From NCBI GenBank assembly GCA_949710005.1, contig OX453275.1, forward strand, positions 6,744,481-6,808,480: a stretch of DNA of 64,000 bases. Direction: 5' to 3'. This DNA comes from Ricordea florida. Its lineage: Eukaryota; Cnidaria; Anthozoa; Corallimorpharia; Ricordeidae. Position 1 is the stretch's first letter. Each line of letters opens with the position of its first letter. Positions 37,187-49,016 of the stretch are shown here, in pieces. The notes below the pieces were generated by a model that worked only from the letters and a program-made list of their open reading frames with translations, had not been told where the DNA came from and made no database searches. Both the position numbers and the translations under genes were made by a program.

Positions 37187-37464
37187 AACTCAAAGTTCTA
37201 AAATGTCACTAAAACAGGAAGAAAACATGTGAAAACTAACTATTATACCCAAAAATACAAATAGACAGAGAGCAGGAAAAATGCCACACACAAAAACAGA
37301 AGATCCAAAGGGGCCGATCCGGGATTATTCTTCGGTGGGGATGCATTTCTGAAGAATGACATAAGCGACGGATGACGTAAACATATTGTAAAAGGAAACA
37401 TCGACGAAGAAGGCTCATGACCCCCATATTTTCCTCAACAACAATAATCCACAAAGAAACGCCC

Positions 37465-37560
37465 CAGATCAACACGGTTGGAGCTTATTCAGGTCTTAGT
37501 AGCATGAAGCATACAAGTGTAGCGTTAATACCCATTGCAGTGTTACCTCTGGCTTTGAAT
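37465..37560 (-). mobile_element. SINE tail fragment
   Basis: GGAGCTTATTCAGGTCTTAG then TAGCATGAAGCAT matches (inverted) the tail of the SINE at 22,700-23,045. Confidence 0.55.
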
Positions 37561-38320
37561 GCCACACGAGTAAAAAGGCGAAAACTGTAAACTCAGTCTA
37601 GAAAAATGAATGTACACTTACTGTGGTTGTTTAACTGGTTCCAGTTAGAACTCAAAACAAGGTAACCCTTTAAGATGGACCAAACTTTGAACTAAAGGAC
37701 GGGAAATATACTAAACTTACGTTTCTTGTTCTCTTGGCTATCAAAATCAACCGCGACGAACGGTCCGTGTTGTGCTAAAACAATAACTGCCCCTTTTACT
37801 GCAGATTGATCCACATACTGCCCGAACGGTGTCTTTACGAGAACTTTTAAAGATAGCGGGAAAATATATGCATAAGCCTTTACGTTATACATGCATGCAC
37901 TTAATCTCAGAACCCGCTCAGGGAAACTGTTAGTTTTGTCTGGGAATTTGGTTAAAGGAAAGTCTCGGAAAACGTCAGGCCTCAAGGGAAAACAAAACTA
38001 ACTGGTTTCCCAAAGAGACCTGACATTAAGTATTTTTTTACAGCCCTAGTCTTCAGTTCACTTATGAAAAAAACAAGCCAAATTGGTTGCCCAAACGGAC
38101 TTGACTTTAAGTGTTTTGTTATAAAAGGAATGACTTTGAACAGCGAAAACATGTATGTACAGACGACACTATTTAGACACATGGGACTGTCTTGCATGCA
38201 AGCGGGAATTCAAACTAATGAACAGCCATTGTCAGCGTTGTCGGTAAACTTATTCAGAAAAATAGCGTAGAAATTCTTGTAATTTTGCTAAAATAAATGC
38301 CAAAAGATTTGAGTTGATGG
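37561..38320. other. Non-coding host sequence
   Basis: Short open frames at 37,692-37,985 and 37,982-38,197 lack splice or domain support. A related GGGTCTCTTTGGGAAACC motif appears in two places. No gene called. Confidence 0.35.
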
Positions 38321-38325
38321 TACGA

Positions 38326-38468
38326 TTTCCGCACAGGTCCCTACTTCATTATGCATTCTTTAACTATACTATTTCGTTCTTCGAACACAATAAATATTTG
38401 CACGTGCTTTACACCAGACAAGACAGCTTCAGCATGCATAATGAAGAAGGGACCTGTGCGGAAATCTT
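38326..38468. mobile_element. Miniature element, TTTCCGCACAGGTCCCT ends
   Basis: TTTCCGCACAGGTCCCTACT then TCATTATGCAT is inverted at ATGCATAATGAAGAAGGGAC then CTGTGCGGAAA. About 80-base spacer. No target duplication identified. Confidence 0.75.
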
Positions 38469-38719
38469 ACCGAGTTGACTTGAGTTGAAGGAGAAGTGGC
38501 ACAATTGTTATCCGCGCTTATTTGAGTTAGGTGAATAAAACAGAAAGGCGACTACGAGTTAACACTGTATTGATCTCGTTAAACTTGTAACTGTCGCAAC
38601 AAGAGGAAGTCCGGAATTCTCACAACGAATGAAAACATTTTAGTACGGTCCGTACCTCAGTGTAAACGGCTTAGAATCAGTTGGCGCATGTCCATCAGTC
38701 TATGCATGCTGTAGAAGAA

Positions 38720-38990
38720 ACTGGATAAATCAAACGAGTTGATTAAGTAAGTTATACCACCGTAAGGTAAATGGGAGGTGCTGACGTTTCGAGCGTTAGC
38801 CCTTCGTTAGACCTTCGTTAGCCCTTTAATTTCGCTCCGACGAAGGGCTAACGCTCGAAACATCAGCACCTCCCATTTACCTTACGGTGGTATAACTTAC
38901 TTAATAAACTCGTTTGATTCATCCAGTTTCTTGTGTTTCAATTTCCCACCGCGACGCAGCATTAGTTTCGTTAGAAACTATCCCCACAAT
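38720..38990. mobile_element. Penelope-type terminal sequence in foldback arrangement, second copy
   Basis: Same arms as at 18,596 (TAAGTTATACCACCGTAAGG, GCTGACGTTTCGAGCGTTAG) with a slightly longer centre and the same tail ending AGAAACTATCCCCACAATAC. Right arm has GAAACATC in place of GAAACGTC, which would inactivate a hammerhead. Confidence 0.65.
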
Positions 38991-39489
38991 ACGTATGCAT
39001 GCTGTAACCGTACTGTTGCGTGTCTTCGAAAACAAGGACGTTTTGCACATGCATTAACATGAAGTATGGGGTAAAATGGAGTTCTAGCCAAAAACATATA
39101 ACGTAAAAATCGCTGGTTTAGGTAGGTTTTTAATTATGGAGCTTTAATTATAGTATAAATTAACTGACAACGGTTGATAATTGCCATACTTTTAGAGCCA
39201 AACAATGATTGTTACAGATATTTTGTATTTTTGTCAATACCGATAGGAACATTTTTTTCGGGTTAACAGTCTAGAGTTCTCAACAAACAAACTGTGACTC
39301 TCCCCCGGTTGAGAATAAGGCAAGTTTGACCCTCCTCAATTGACTTTGTAAACATTTACTAAGGACCCTCTCCTCCAACGCCTCGGTTCAATCCCTACCG
39401 CTTTCCCTAAGTTCCAGATTTGGAAAGATGCTTCTAAACTAAGGCCATTTCAAGCGTTTCGTTCGATGACATTTGACAAACCGTCAGCT

Positions 39490-39605
39490 TCTCTTTTATC
39501 TTACTTTGATACAATTAATTTTACCAACTTGTTTCATAATCCCTATTTTTGTGTGTTTCATATTCCTGCTGGCCCAGCACTAGTTTCTTAAGGAAGTAAC
39601 CTGGA
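39490..39605. mobile_element. Degenerate Penelope-type tail fragment
   Basis: Weak match to the family tail: ATACAATTAATTTTACCAAC, TTTGTGTGTTTCATATTCC, CAGCACTAGTTTCTTAAGG. Confidence 0.4.
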
Positions 39606-40012
39606 AATACGAACTTCGTGCAACCCTACAGAGACTGACGAAGAGGTTAACAGCTTCCTAGAAAGACTTGTAAGGTTTCCGTTGGCTAAGAGAGGTTTTA
39701 TAGATTGCAAAATTTAAGGTTGTGGAGTCCCTCGAAGCTTGAGTAATAGAAATAGACAAGACTATGGCATCATGCTATCAAAAATACCTTGAAAAAAGGC
39801 AAGAAACGGCTAAGCATATCTTACCGTGTGAATAGCTCCGTTACCTATCAACTGCAATGCTGAACTACGTGATCACACCACTACTGATCATTACACCTTC
39901 TACATGTATTTCCACGGAAACAGGCAAAAGTGCTAAAAAGCATTTATTCTTTACTGAATAATTATGCTGAATTTGAAGAGACCTCTGCTGGCAGGAAAAA
40001 GTAATTCAAGTT

Positions 40013-40147
40013 TTGCCAAATCTGCTATTTTGTGTGCTTTTCAATCGTCTTTGGCCATACACAAAACAGTTGGAGGACAAGTTCGCGAACGAATTCAAAA
40101 CGGTCAGTCTGGCAACATGAATGAACATTATCCAATCCAAGGCGTGA
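40013..40147. repeat. Dispersed repeat, copy 2
   Basis: Second copy of the sequence at 33,768-33,905, with small deletions. Confidence 0.7.
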
Positions 40148-40449
40148 AAAATTTCCAAAGTAACAGGAAAGTGAGCCGAAAATATTTAACTTTGTGGCTG
40201 TTGAGAAAATTCTAATTTTCGGGGGGTGAAGAGGAATATTATAACAAAGAATGGATATTTTTGTGGTTGGAATAATGGAATACTGTCATTTTGTGGGGCG
40301 GAATGACGGCATCCTTTGGAATAATCGAAGATTATATGAAGGTTACACTGTCTTCGATCTTCATATTTTCCTGTTGTATCATGGGGTGATTAGGAATCAT
40401 TGGAATAATGAACACCCGAATATTTCTCTCGTCACCCGATAATTACAAT

Positions 40450-40643
40450 TTACGGATTTGTACCGTACAGATAGACTCACTTTTGAATTTTTTCCTTTAT
40501 TGTATATGAACTCAGTGTATTCTTCCTTTTCTCACGCTCCTCTCTCTCTCTGGTTCCTAACATTCCTATCTGCACGTGCGACTTTTGATGACGTCACACT
40601 TTACAAAACGATTATCTAAGGAGGGGTGGGTCCCTCTCGCTCA
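40450..40643 (-). repeat. BEL/Pao 3' LTR
   Basis: On the minus strand it starts TGAGCGAGAGGGACCC next to the polypurine tract. 113 bases of it (40,531-40,643) are repeated with one change at 46,996-47,108. The inner end (40,450) is placed by the possible ATTGT duplication and is uncertain. Confidence 0.6.
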
Positions 40644-40723
40644 CTCTCCCCTCCAAATTATTCCATAATTTTTACTGCTTTAACAACAACGGTAATGTCT
40701 CTAATGTTCAATCTTCCTCTTCT

Positions 40724-41527
40724 TCAAGTATCGCTGTAATCTTTCTTGCCTCTGGTGCTGGTCTTGCAGATGCATGACTGACACGGGGTTGTCACTTCTG
40801 TGTGGCTCATGATCTCCAAGGGACACACTAGGTTGAGTGGTCTTTCAATTAGGCGCTTGTTGTGTAGTAACTTCACACCTGTTATGACTCCGTCTCTCCC
40901 GTGAATGTGCTGCACGACTTTGCCTTTCTTCCACTCCCCTCCATTCTTTTCTTCTCCAACAACTAGCACAATCTCCCCGATCTCTGGGGAAGGTGCGTCT
41001 TTTCTGTTGATTCGATGACTCTCCATCAGATTATGTAGATATTCTCTCTTCCAGCGCTGCCAAGCGCCAAAATCACTCTCGACGTAGGTCAATGGTCTGT
41101 TGCTCAAATGTTTCTTTATGTCCATGATCACGTCCTCCGACTGCTCCAGCGTGAACGGTGTTTTTCCCAGCGTTTTGTACAGGGTCTTCTTGATCTCTCT
41201 TATGATCCTTTCATACATTCCGCCCCACCACGGTGACTTAGAAAGGTTGAACTGCCATGTTATTTCTTGATCTGCAAGAAAGTCTTTGAGGCGTTCACTT
41301 CTCCTTATTTTCTTGATCCAGTCAGCGGTTGCTCTGAACGTTGCAGCATTGTCTGATACAATCCGTTCCGATCTGGTTCTCCTTGTGATGAAGGCGTTAA
41401 GCTTCCTTTGGAATTCTTCAGCTGTCTGTGACCTTGTTACCTCCAAGTGCACAGCTCTCGATGTAGCACACGTGAACAGTAACACGTAGGCTTTTCCTTC
41501 TTCTTTCTTGTTTATCTTGTACCTCAA
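40724..41527 (-). pseudogene. BEL/Pao integrase catalytic core and C-terminal domain
   Basis: 267-residue open segment of the polyprotein. Integrase core with SDNAATF (second Asp) and [16 protein letters not shown] (catalytic Glu), then the BEL-specific DUF5641-like end ([21 protein letters not shown]). The first catalytic Asp (VDFAGP) lies just upstream in another frame, so a frameshift near 41,550 separates it. Non-functional as it stands. Confidence 0.85.
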
Positions 41528-43223
41528 TGGTCCAGCAAAGTCTACTCCAGTATGTTGAAAGGGTCGACTTGCTTCTGTACGGAATTCCGGCAGCGGAGCG
41601 GTTGCTGTGGCTCCGTACCTTGCATACGTTACATTCTCGTATCTGTTTCTTCACTAGTGATCTCAGTCGTGGTATCCACCAGTTCTTCCTTATGGCAGCC
41701 ATTGTGCTGGCTACTCCCATGTGATTCACTCTCTCATGTGCGTGTTGGATCAGCTTTTGGACTAAAAGACTATCTTCAAGATAAGTTGGTGTGTACTTTG
41801 GGATTCTTCCTTCGCTCTTCAATATGTTTGTCTGTTTGTCCTTGACAAGCCGGAAACCTGGTTTCTCTAGATCTTCTGATATGTCTCTTTGCACTCTCCT
41901 CACCCAATATTCCTTTGCTTGCTGAATTTCGTCTGTAGACAACGGGCCTGATCTTCGCTTCAGCTTGCGGGACTTGGACAGGCTGTTATGGATAAACCTT
42001 AGTGTCCATGCTGTTATTCTGAGCGTGTTCCAGTAAGGCTTGCGCTTCAGCAACTCGTACCACTCATCTAGTACTTTCTCATTTGTGAACGAACTGACTT
42101 CTACTGTCGGCTTTTGCTCCTCGGAGATTTCTGGTGTTGATTTCAACTTGGGTTGTTCTGGCCACTCCCTTTCATTCAGCAGCCATTCAGGTCCTGTGAA
42201 CCAGCTGCCCTTTTTCATCTTTTCCAGCGAAGCTCCTCTGCTTCCAGGATCAGCAACATTTTCCCGTGTTAATTTTGGACAGTATTTCCAAAGTGCTCCG
42301 GTTTCCTCTGTGATCTCTGCAATCCTCCTTACTCTGTTTGCAACGAACACCTTCCAGGGTTTTTCAGGTTTTGTTATCCAATATAACGCTACCATACTAT
42401 CCATCCATATTGTTACGGATGCAATCGCCCATCCCTTTAATGCTCGACATACGTTCCTTACCATGTTGGCAGCCATGTGTCCTGCTATCAGCTCTAGTCT
42501 TGCAATCGTAGTGTTCCGTTTGGAAATTCTAGACTTTGAAGTTAGAAGCCCTCTAACAGTTTCATTGTCCTGTTCCGCCACGACTATTGTCACCGTAGAA
42601 CAGGCTAGCTTACTTGCGTCTGCAAACTGATGAATATGAATGGCTCGCAGCTCAGCACCGCTTTGAATAATACTTCTGGGGACCTGAACGTTCACTAACT
42701 GTTTTATCCACATTCTCCACTGTCTCTCGAGGGAGGTGGAAACCTCTGCCTCCCATTGCCTTTTCTCGTCACAAACCTCTCTGTAGATTCGTTTCCCTTC
42801 AGCTAGCGTAGGTGAAGTTATTCCTGTGGGATCATAGATACTCCCGAGATGACTCAAAATAGATTTCTTTGTGACTTTCTTGTCTTCTTGGAAAGTAGGA
42901 AATTGTATTTCTATGCTATCTTCTTTCTTGTCCCATCTCAGTCCTAGTATCTTGCTTGGGTTTTGCATGTTTTCACTCTCAAGTTCTCTGATGTTTGACT
43001 CCCATTTGTGTACTGGAAACTTCGCGCTTTCCATGATCTCGGTTGCCTCCGTCTTGAAGGTTTGTAACTCGCTAACGTCGAATCCCGTCTTCATCAAATT
43101 GTCTACGTAAGTATTGTCTCTCAAAGCCTTTACTGTCTCACTGAGTTCTGGTGGTTGCTGATGATAAAGATGGTTGAGTGTAGCGCCCAGAATGAATGGG
43201 CTCGCTTCTGCACCAAAGGGCAC
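41418..43223 (-). pseudogene. BEL/Pao RT C-terminus, RNase H and integrase zinc-binding region
   Basis: The RT active-site segment reads [10 protein letters not shown] where YVDD is expected, so the second catalytic Asp is changed to Asn. RNase H follows with [20 protein letters not shown] and [10 protein letters not shown] (D, E, D present), then the HHCC integrase zinc site ([10 protein letters not shown] ... CNVCKVRS). The last part is out of frame. An expressed product would lack RT activity. Confidence 0.85.
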
Positions 43224-43234
43224 TCTTGTTAACC

Positions 43235-43666
43235 TTAAGTGCTCTTCTTCGTTGTTGATGTTGAAAAGTAACCGAAAGGCATTCTGTCCTCTTCCTTGAT
43301 TTCGATCTGTAGAAATGCTTTCTGAAGGTCTGCCAGCAGCAAGTTGGGCGACATTCTAGCTCGTATCATTATGTCCCACAACAATGGTTGTAATGACGGT
43401 CCCGTGTACATGCATTCATTGATACTGTTGGCCAGTGGATGTGGCTTAGCACTAGCATCAAAAACCATCCTCACCTTTGTGGTAGAGGCATCTTGTCTGA
43501 CTACTGGTTTGTGAGGCAAGTAGAAGATCTTCTCACCTGTTGGTTGATCTGGGACTTTCTCTAAGATACCTTGTTCAAGTTGTTCCTCAACTATCTCATG
43601 CAACTTGTCTGTAGCTGTTCGTTTTGTTTCAACTTTCTCTCGACATTCAGCAGTCGCTTCCTGCAT
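43235..43666 (-). pseudogene. BEL/Pao RT N-terminal part
   Basis: Contains FYLPHKPVVRQDASTTKVRM and [29 protein letters not shown] (first catalytic Asp). It is separated from the rest of RT by a frameshift near 43,230 and overlaps the protease frame at 43,600. Confidence 0.85.
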
Positions 43667-44250
43667 GGCCCTTCATTTGTTTCTGTTATCTCAGCACCTG
43701 GTATCCATGGAATGTTCACTCTGTACCGTCCATCTTGTTTTCTTGTCAAGGTTTCCTTGAATTCAGAGTAAACAACTTGTTGGTCGTCTTCCCTTCTGTC
43801 CTCTACTCCAAGTACGTCCAGACTATACAGTCTTTCATAATCGTTCACTTCCTTTACGTACATGGTTTCATTGTTCACATACTCCCCTCCGTGGATCACC
43901 CAGCCAAACGTGGTTCCTTCCACTATTGGCTCGTCAGATTTACCTTTGTACACTTCCTCGGTTCTGATTTTGCAGTAGGTGTGGTCACCTAGGATCATGT
44001 GGATGGGGTATTTCTCGTTGACCTTCGTGTAAAACTGTTTGTCTTTTGTGTATTCGTATTTAGACTTCAAGAGATTCATATTTGGTCTGGTCACTGTAGT
44101 GAAGCTTGACATTCTTGTGCCTGTAACTTCAATATTCTCTCTAGTTTTCCCATCTACTGAATCTAGATTCAAGTTAAAGATTGGCATTGACTGTTCCTTT
44201 GTCCCGTTCACTGTGACTACTTGTCGAGTTTCATAGTGCAAAGGCATCAA
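43591..44250 (-). pseudogene. BEL/Pao protease-to-RT linker region
   Basis: Carries NLNLDSVDGKTRENIEVTGT and the GDHTYCKIRTEEVYKGKSDE block typical of the Pao aspartyl protease C-terminal half, followed by the start of RT. The catalytic D-T/S-G (here DTGSGRNF-like) is upstream of the open segment, near 44,290, in a broken frame. Confidence 0.75.
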
Positions 44251-44504
44251 CTTTAACCTTTTGACCGCTTCATTGGATATGAAGTTTCTTCCTGATCCCG
44301 TGTCTAAATATGCCCACAGTGTTATCCCTTGAACCTTAACAGGGATTATGGCAGGAAGTGACCTTTCTTCGGAAGCCGCTGGGGTGTATCCTTTCAGCTC
44401 TGCTTGATCATTGACCTAAGATGCTGAGTTATTACACAAGCTTGTATGATGCTTTGTTTTACAGTTGAAACACCCCCTGCTCCGACACTTATTTGCACTG
44501 TGCC

Positions 44505-45174
44505 CTAGTCTCGGCCACAGTTAAAGCAAAGCTTGTTCTCCACAAAGAACCTCTTCCTCTTTTCTTGGGTGCTATATGTATCACATGCGTCGCTCCAGTG
44601 TTGGTTCTTACAGAAAATGCATGTAGGACTTGGTTTCTCTTTAGGGGTTTGACTACTCTTATTGTGCTTTTGCGTAAACCAATGTCTCTCTCTTCTGGGG
44701 TTCCCCTTGTCCCTTCCCGTCACTGGATTTATTCCTCCTCAACCATTTCTGTAAGTTGTCTATGAGTTGTTCCATGTCCCATTTCTCCCAGCTCTCATCT
44801 GTTCTCACAAGGTCAGGCTTCACATTAGGTAATTTGTTCAGGGTGGTCATCACAAGTCCCTTTAACATGTCACCTTCCCCTAGGGTCTGCAAGGCATCGT
44901 AATTTTTGCTTATCTTTTCATAGAATTCTTGAATCTTGACATAGTTTGTTCCCTTAATTACTGGCAATGTTATGATCTCATCCATGTGCGCATTTATGAC
45001 TAGTTGTGTCTGACCGTATTCCCTTTTCAAGCGCTCCCACGCGGTCTTATATCCAGCTGAACTTGGCTTAAGATTAGAAATCTTACTTCTTACCTTGGGG
45101 GCCAGCATTTCCAGTAAATATCCGAACTTTTCTTCGTCAGAAATTGGCTTACTGTCGACTTGAGTCGTAAACAT
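44505..45174 (-). pseudogene. BEL/Pao gag with zinc knuckle
   Basis: DUF1759-type gag (KFGYLLEMLAPKVRSKISNL, IQEFYEKISKNYDALQTLG) followed by a CCHC knuckle CIFCKNQHWSDAC. A second Cys cluster (CFNCGRD, then RGCFNCKTKHHTSLC in another frame) shows a frameshift near 44,510. Another near 45,210 separates the coiled-coil N-terminus (45,215-45,500). The open part spans two overlapping frames. Confidence 0.8.
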
Positions 45175-45539
45175 ATTCTCAAACCTTACCCAATCAGCGG
45201 CGGTCCCTAGTGAAAGCAGTGATGGTTAGCTTCGGTAGTTTGGCTTGCGTTGATTCTACCATCTTTTGCATCTTCAGCTTCTCTTCTGTCATTTTTAATT
45301 CAGCTTCCATTTTTTCTTGCCACAACTGTCTTTCTCGCTGGATTTTTTCATGTTGTAGGCGCTCTTCTCTCTCACGTTGAATTTCGTCGTCTGTTTCCCT
45401 TTGATGGATCTTGAGTATTTCTGCTAGTCGCTCTTTCTCTTTTAACCACTCGGTATATTTGGATTTGGTATCTTTATTCCATTGTCGGACTAACTTCGAA
45501 GATACTATGGCGTCAACTTGTGGACAAAAAGTTCATCTC

Positions 45540-45860
45540 GTCATCTCGTAATGTCAACTCGTCATCTCGTAGTGTCAACTCGTCATCTCGTAGTGTCAAC
45601 TCGTCGTCTCGTAGTGTCAACTCGTCGTCTCGTTGTGTCAACTCGTCGTCTCGTAGTGTCCTCTCGTTCATCTCATCTCGTCGGGTCCATGTCAACTCGT
45701 CGTCTCGTTCTGTTATCTTGTCTTGTCGTCTTTTTTCCTTGCGTCCTTTGACTAGCTTGTTTTTCAACTCGTCGTTTCGTAGTGTCAACTCGTCGTCTTG
45801 TTCTGTTATCTCGTCTCGTCGTCTTTTCGTTCTTCAACTCGTCGTGTCGACCGTCAACTC
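45540..45860. repeat. Minisatellite in left foldback arm (TCGTAGTGTCAACTCGTCATC)
   Basis: About a dozen imperfect 21-base units. The mirror array lies at 46,700-46,970 with a different number of units, so the arms evolve by unit gain and loss. ORFs of Ser/Arg repeats here are by-products. Confidence 0.85.
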
Positions 45861-45922
45861 GTCACGTTTTTATCGCGTAATTTTTTTTAAAAGAGGGGAC
45901 CTCGGTATTACGGTTAAGCAGC

Positions 45923-46397
45923 ATGGCTACCAATATGGCTGCCGTAGAACCTATTGACGAGCTCAAGGAGTGTCTTCGTGTCAGTATTGAAGTGCTGCTA
46001 GACAGGCTAAATGACAGACTTCATGAAGACATACATGGTGTTGATTACCTTTGCGTTCCGCTGGACAGAATTCAGAACCTGGTGGAAAGACCTTAAGGCC
46101 TGTACAACTTTCCCTTGGAAATAGCAGATATTTTAAGAAGTGCGCAAGATTCTTTAAGATCATTAGCGAACGGAAAAGGAAGAAACTCGCTTGTTTAATT
46201 CAACAGGTTGTCGTGGAAGGCCCTCTGTTGATATTCCTCGTGACATGCTGCAGATATACTTGGATTTTCAGATTTCAATGACGAAAATTGGGCACATTTT
46301 TGGTGTATCGTGACAGACAATCCAAAGACGAATAAAATATGATTTGATAAAAGTGGCCTTTACTAATGTGTCAGAAGACGAACTTGACAGTCAGATG
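45923..46397 (+). pseudogene. Transposase N-terminal exon remnant in the foldback element
   Basis: ATG at 45,923 opens 57 codons (MATNMAAVEPIDELKECLRV) to a stop at 46,096. After frame changes the sequence continues as VDIPRDMLQIYLDF and IGHIFGVSRQTIQRRI-like text (with a stop at the Arg position), a helix-turn-helix of the kind at the start of integrase-like DNA transposases in cnidarians. It ends at GACAGTCAGAT|GTAAGTAG, a perfect splice donor, so exon 1 of the parent transposase is preserved but broken. Confidence 0.6.
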
Positions 46398-46995
46398 TAA
46401 GTAGTTAACTTAGGTTTTTGTTAAGCGCCTATGATTATAAGTATGAATGTAAACAAAAGAACAAACACCAGTTACAGGTCGCAAGTGCAGGTCACTGCTC
46501 TATTGATAAATAGCTGAGATAAGCATTAAGCTAAAAATCTATTTTGCATTGTGGATAGGGCTAGGAGACCTTTTTAGTACTGACACGAAGACACTCCTTG
46601 AGCTCGTCAATAGGTTCTACGGCAGCCATATTGGTAGCCATGCTGCTTAACCGTAATACCCAGGTCCCCTCTTTTAAAAAAAATTACGCGATAAAAACGT
46701 GACGAGTTGACGGTCGACACGACGAGTTGAAGAACGAAAAGACGACGAGACGAGATAACAGAACGAGACGACGAGTTGACACTACGAAACGACGAGTTGA
46801 AAAACAAGCTAGTCAAAGGACGCAAGTAAAAAAGACGACAAGACAAGATAACAGAACGAGACGACGAGTTGACACGGACCCGACGAGATGACGAGATGAG
46901 ATGAACGAGAGGACACGACGAGTTGACACTACGAGACGACGAGTTGACACTACGAGATGACGAGATGAACTTTTTGTCCACAAGTTGACGCCATA

Positions 46996-47108
46996 CTCAC
47001 GCTCCTCTCTCTCTCTGGTTCCTAACATTCCTATCTGCACGTGCGACTTTTGATGACGTCACACTTTACAAAACGATTATCTGAGGAGGGGTGGGTCCCT
47101 CTCGCTCA
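46996..47108 (-). repeat. BEL/Pao 5' LTR remnant
   Basis: 113 bases matching 40,531-40,643 (one change). It is cut exactly at the foldback transposon boundary. The rest of the LTR is absent on the other side of the transposon, implying a deletion. Confidence 0.75.
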
Positions 47109-48095
47109 ACAATAGATACAAAAATACACTTTTCATGTTTATCTTCTTTTAATGCATTTACTATTTAATCTCTGGTATAAGATGATATACAAAAACATAT
47201 TCACAGTTTTAGAACTTTGTACAGGCCTGAGGCTGACAGGTAAATTTGTACATTCTAACCAATCCATTCAAACTTCCATTCCCCAGACAAAGATATACAA
47301 CACAGCCTGTATACAACAACATCCCGTTCAGGCCTGAGTTTTTTTTCAGGCTTTAAAATTCACAGCTGCTTAAGTTGTGTACATAAGTGCGATGATCATT
47401 TAATGTTATTACATATTAATCTGCAGCTCAAATATATGGTCTTTCATATATTCATTTGCATCAGAGGATATATATGGTCGGCCTAACGCTTTAAGCCCCA
47501 ATATCAATATTCATTTTCTCCAAACTGTTCTCATAAATTTGTTATGGTACTAGTAAGGAGAATTTGTTTAAATAGCAATGCAACTCCTTTTTGGTGATCA
47601 TTTTCGTTCTTCTCATAACCTGAATGGTTGATGAATAGTGAATGTTCTAAGGAGGGAGGGGTGGCTGGTGTGATTCGGGAAGCAACATTTAAAAATAACA
47701 TGACCCCTCTTGAAGCGGTCATTTTTTTCGGATGACCCCCCAAATTTCTAATACATTGGAGAGCTATTTATCAGAGAGCACATAGTAGTCCGTAGTCCGT
47801 AGCCCATATTTTATACTGACCGGTTTGGTGGTGCGCATCAAATTCCCGCATAGGCGGAGATAATTGACGGATTGTCGACGTTTACCCACCTGAAACTACC
47901 TGTGGTCCTTAGGGAACCACAGAGATAGCGTTTAGCCTTAGCACCTTTAAAAACGAACGCACGCCGTCGATTCCAATAATTTTAATGTCACTGTAGCGAT
48001 AACAAGTGGTAGCACGTGATTTAGTGTAGTAGAACTTGATAGAGCGTGGTTGAGCGTGATTAAGCGTACTTGAGTGTGGTTCGAACTATAAGTCA
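47109..48095. other. Non-coding host sequence
   Basis: AT-rich DNA without supported genes. CATAGTAGTCCGTAGTCCGT is a minor repeat near 47,790. A short TGATTGAGCGT(A/G) repeat at 48,040-48,075 precedes the MITE. Confidence 0.35.
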
Positions 48096-48104
48096 AATAG
48101 AAAC

Positions 48105-48105
48105 C

Positions 48106-48149
<44 letters not shown>

Positions 48150-48434
48150 CGCTGTGAAGGGTATGGTTTTCAAGCAGTTTACTCTAGGATAGGGTATATA
48201 AATCAGAACATTTGGGTCTAGAATAAGGTATCATTTTTCAGGAAACTGATCAATTGGTTTAAGATTTTATCTAGACTAGGGAAACAGCTACTCTAGGATA
48301 GGGGGATTTGGGGAGTTTACTCTAGTATAGGGTAGCAAAATTTAGCTGAATTAGCTCTGGTATAGGTTAAGGGTTCCAGGGTCCCAGCGGCACATCCCCA
48401 CCCAGAAATTCCTAGAGTACCCCCCCCCCCCGGG
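48105..48434. mobile_element. hAT-like MITE, same family as 23,235, 8-9 bp TSD
   Basis: AATAGAAAC at 48,096-48,104 and 48,435-48,443 is the target duplication. Ends CGGGGGGG...TACTGCC and inverse with long G and C runs. Interior shares CATATATGGGCTATATAGGT and TAGGGTA words with the other copy. Confidence 0.85.
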
Positions 48435-48443
48435 AATAGAAAC

Positions 48444-49008
48444 AAATAAAAGCGAAATTAGCAAATTGCGCGATTAGCTATACATGCAAAAAACTGACTT
48501 AACGAACAATGTAGAGGGCACGTGTTACAAAGCATGATACTCTTACTTTGGTAAGCTCCTAAGTCAATAGCCTGTTTAAAGTAGATAGACAAATCTTTGC
48601 AGGACCTATAGCCAAAGGAACATTACAAGTAGCCCGCAGAAGACACGTGGCTGTCATACATGCGTAATATGAGAAAACAAGTAACTAAAGCCTTATAGAA
48701 ATTAACAAGAGCGTGACGGAAACATAAGCTACATTAGGTTGTCCGTGGGAAACGAGAAATTAATAGACAGTGTTTCAAATGTAACACTACCCAGCGAGGT
48801 CGTTTAAAAAAAATCCCAAACCGTTTAAAAAAATCTGTTTTTGCATTAATTTGCATAACCCAGTGGAGAGTCGGTTAGCACGAGGAAACACGGCCGCATT
48901 CACAACTTTTTTAAACCGGTTAATTTCAATTACCTAATTGGATATAGCCCGGTAAAGTCCCCTGGTGCGGCCGCAGCCAGTCTGTAGTGACGCCTGAGCT
49001 GGTCGTTG
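48444..49008. other. Non-coding host sequence
   Basis: No gene or element recognised. Probable upstream region of the SLC49A4-like gene. Confidence 0.35.
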
Positions 49009-49016
49009 TTGAATCA

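Larger units (their letters stand above)
45505..46995. mobile_element. Foldback DNA transposon inserted in the BEL/Pao element
   Basis: Inverted arms of about 450 bases start ATGGCGTCAACTTGTGGACA and end with the perfect inverse. Each arm contains the tandem word TCATCTCGTAGTGTCAAC and a non-repetitive inner part (GACCTCGGTATTACGGTTAA / inverse). The centre (about 45,975-46,580) keeps a transposase remnant. ACT lies on both outer sides and may be a 3-base target duplication. Inserted between gag and the 5' LTR. Confidence 0.85.
40450..47108 (-). mobile_element. Decayed BEL/Pao LTR retrotransposon
   Basis: Minus-strand order gag, protease, RT, RNase H, integrase is that of BEL/Pao elements. 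The probable 3' LTR (40,450-40,643) begins TGAGCGAGAGGG, directly after a purine tract (GGAGGGGAGAG). The same 113 bases recur at 46,996-47,108 as the 5' LTR remnant. ATTGT (minus strand) flanks both outer ends and may be the 5-base target duplication. Several frameshifts break the coding region, and a foldback transposon occupies 45,505-46,995. Confidence 0.85.

Noticed and set aside
45518-45957. Ser/Arg-rich open frames on both strands
   Set aside because: Produced by the 21-base minisatellite of the foldback arms, and mirrored at 46,607-46,981.
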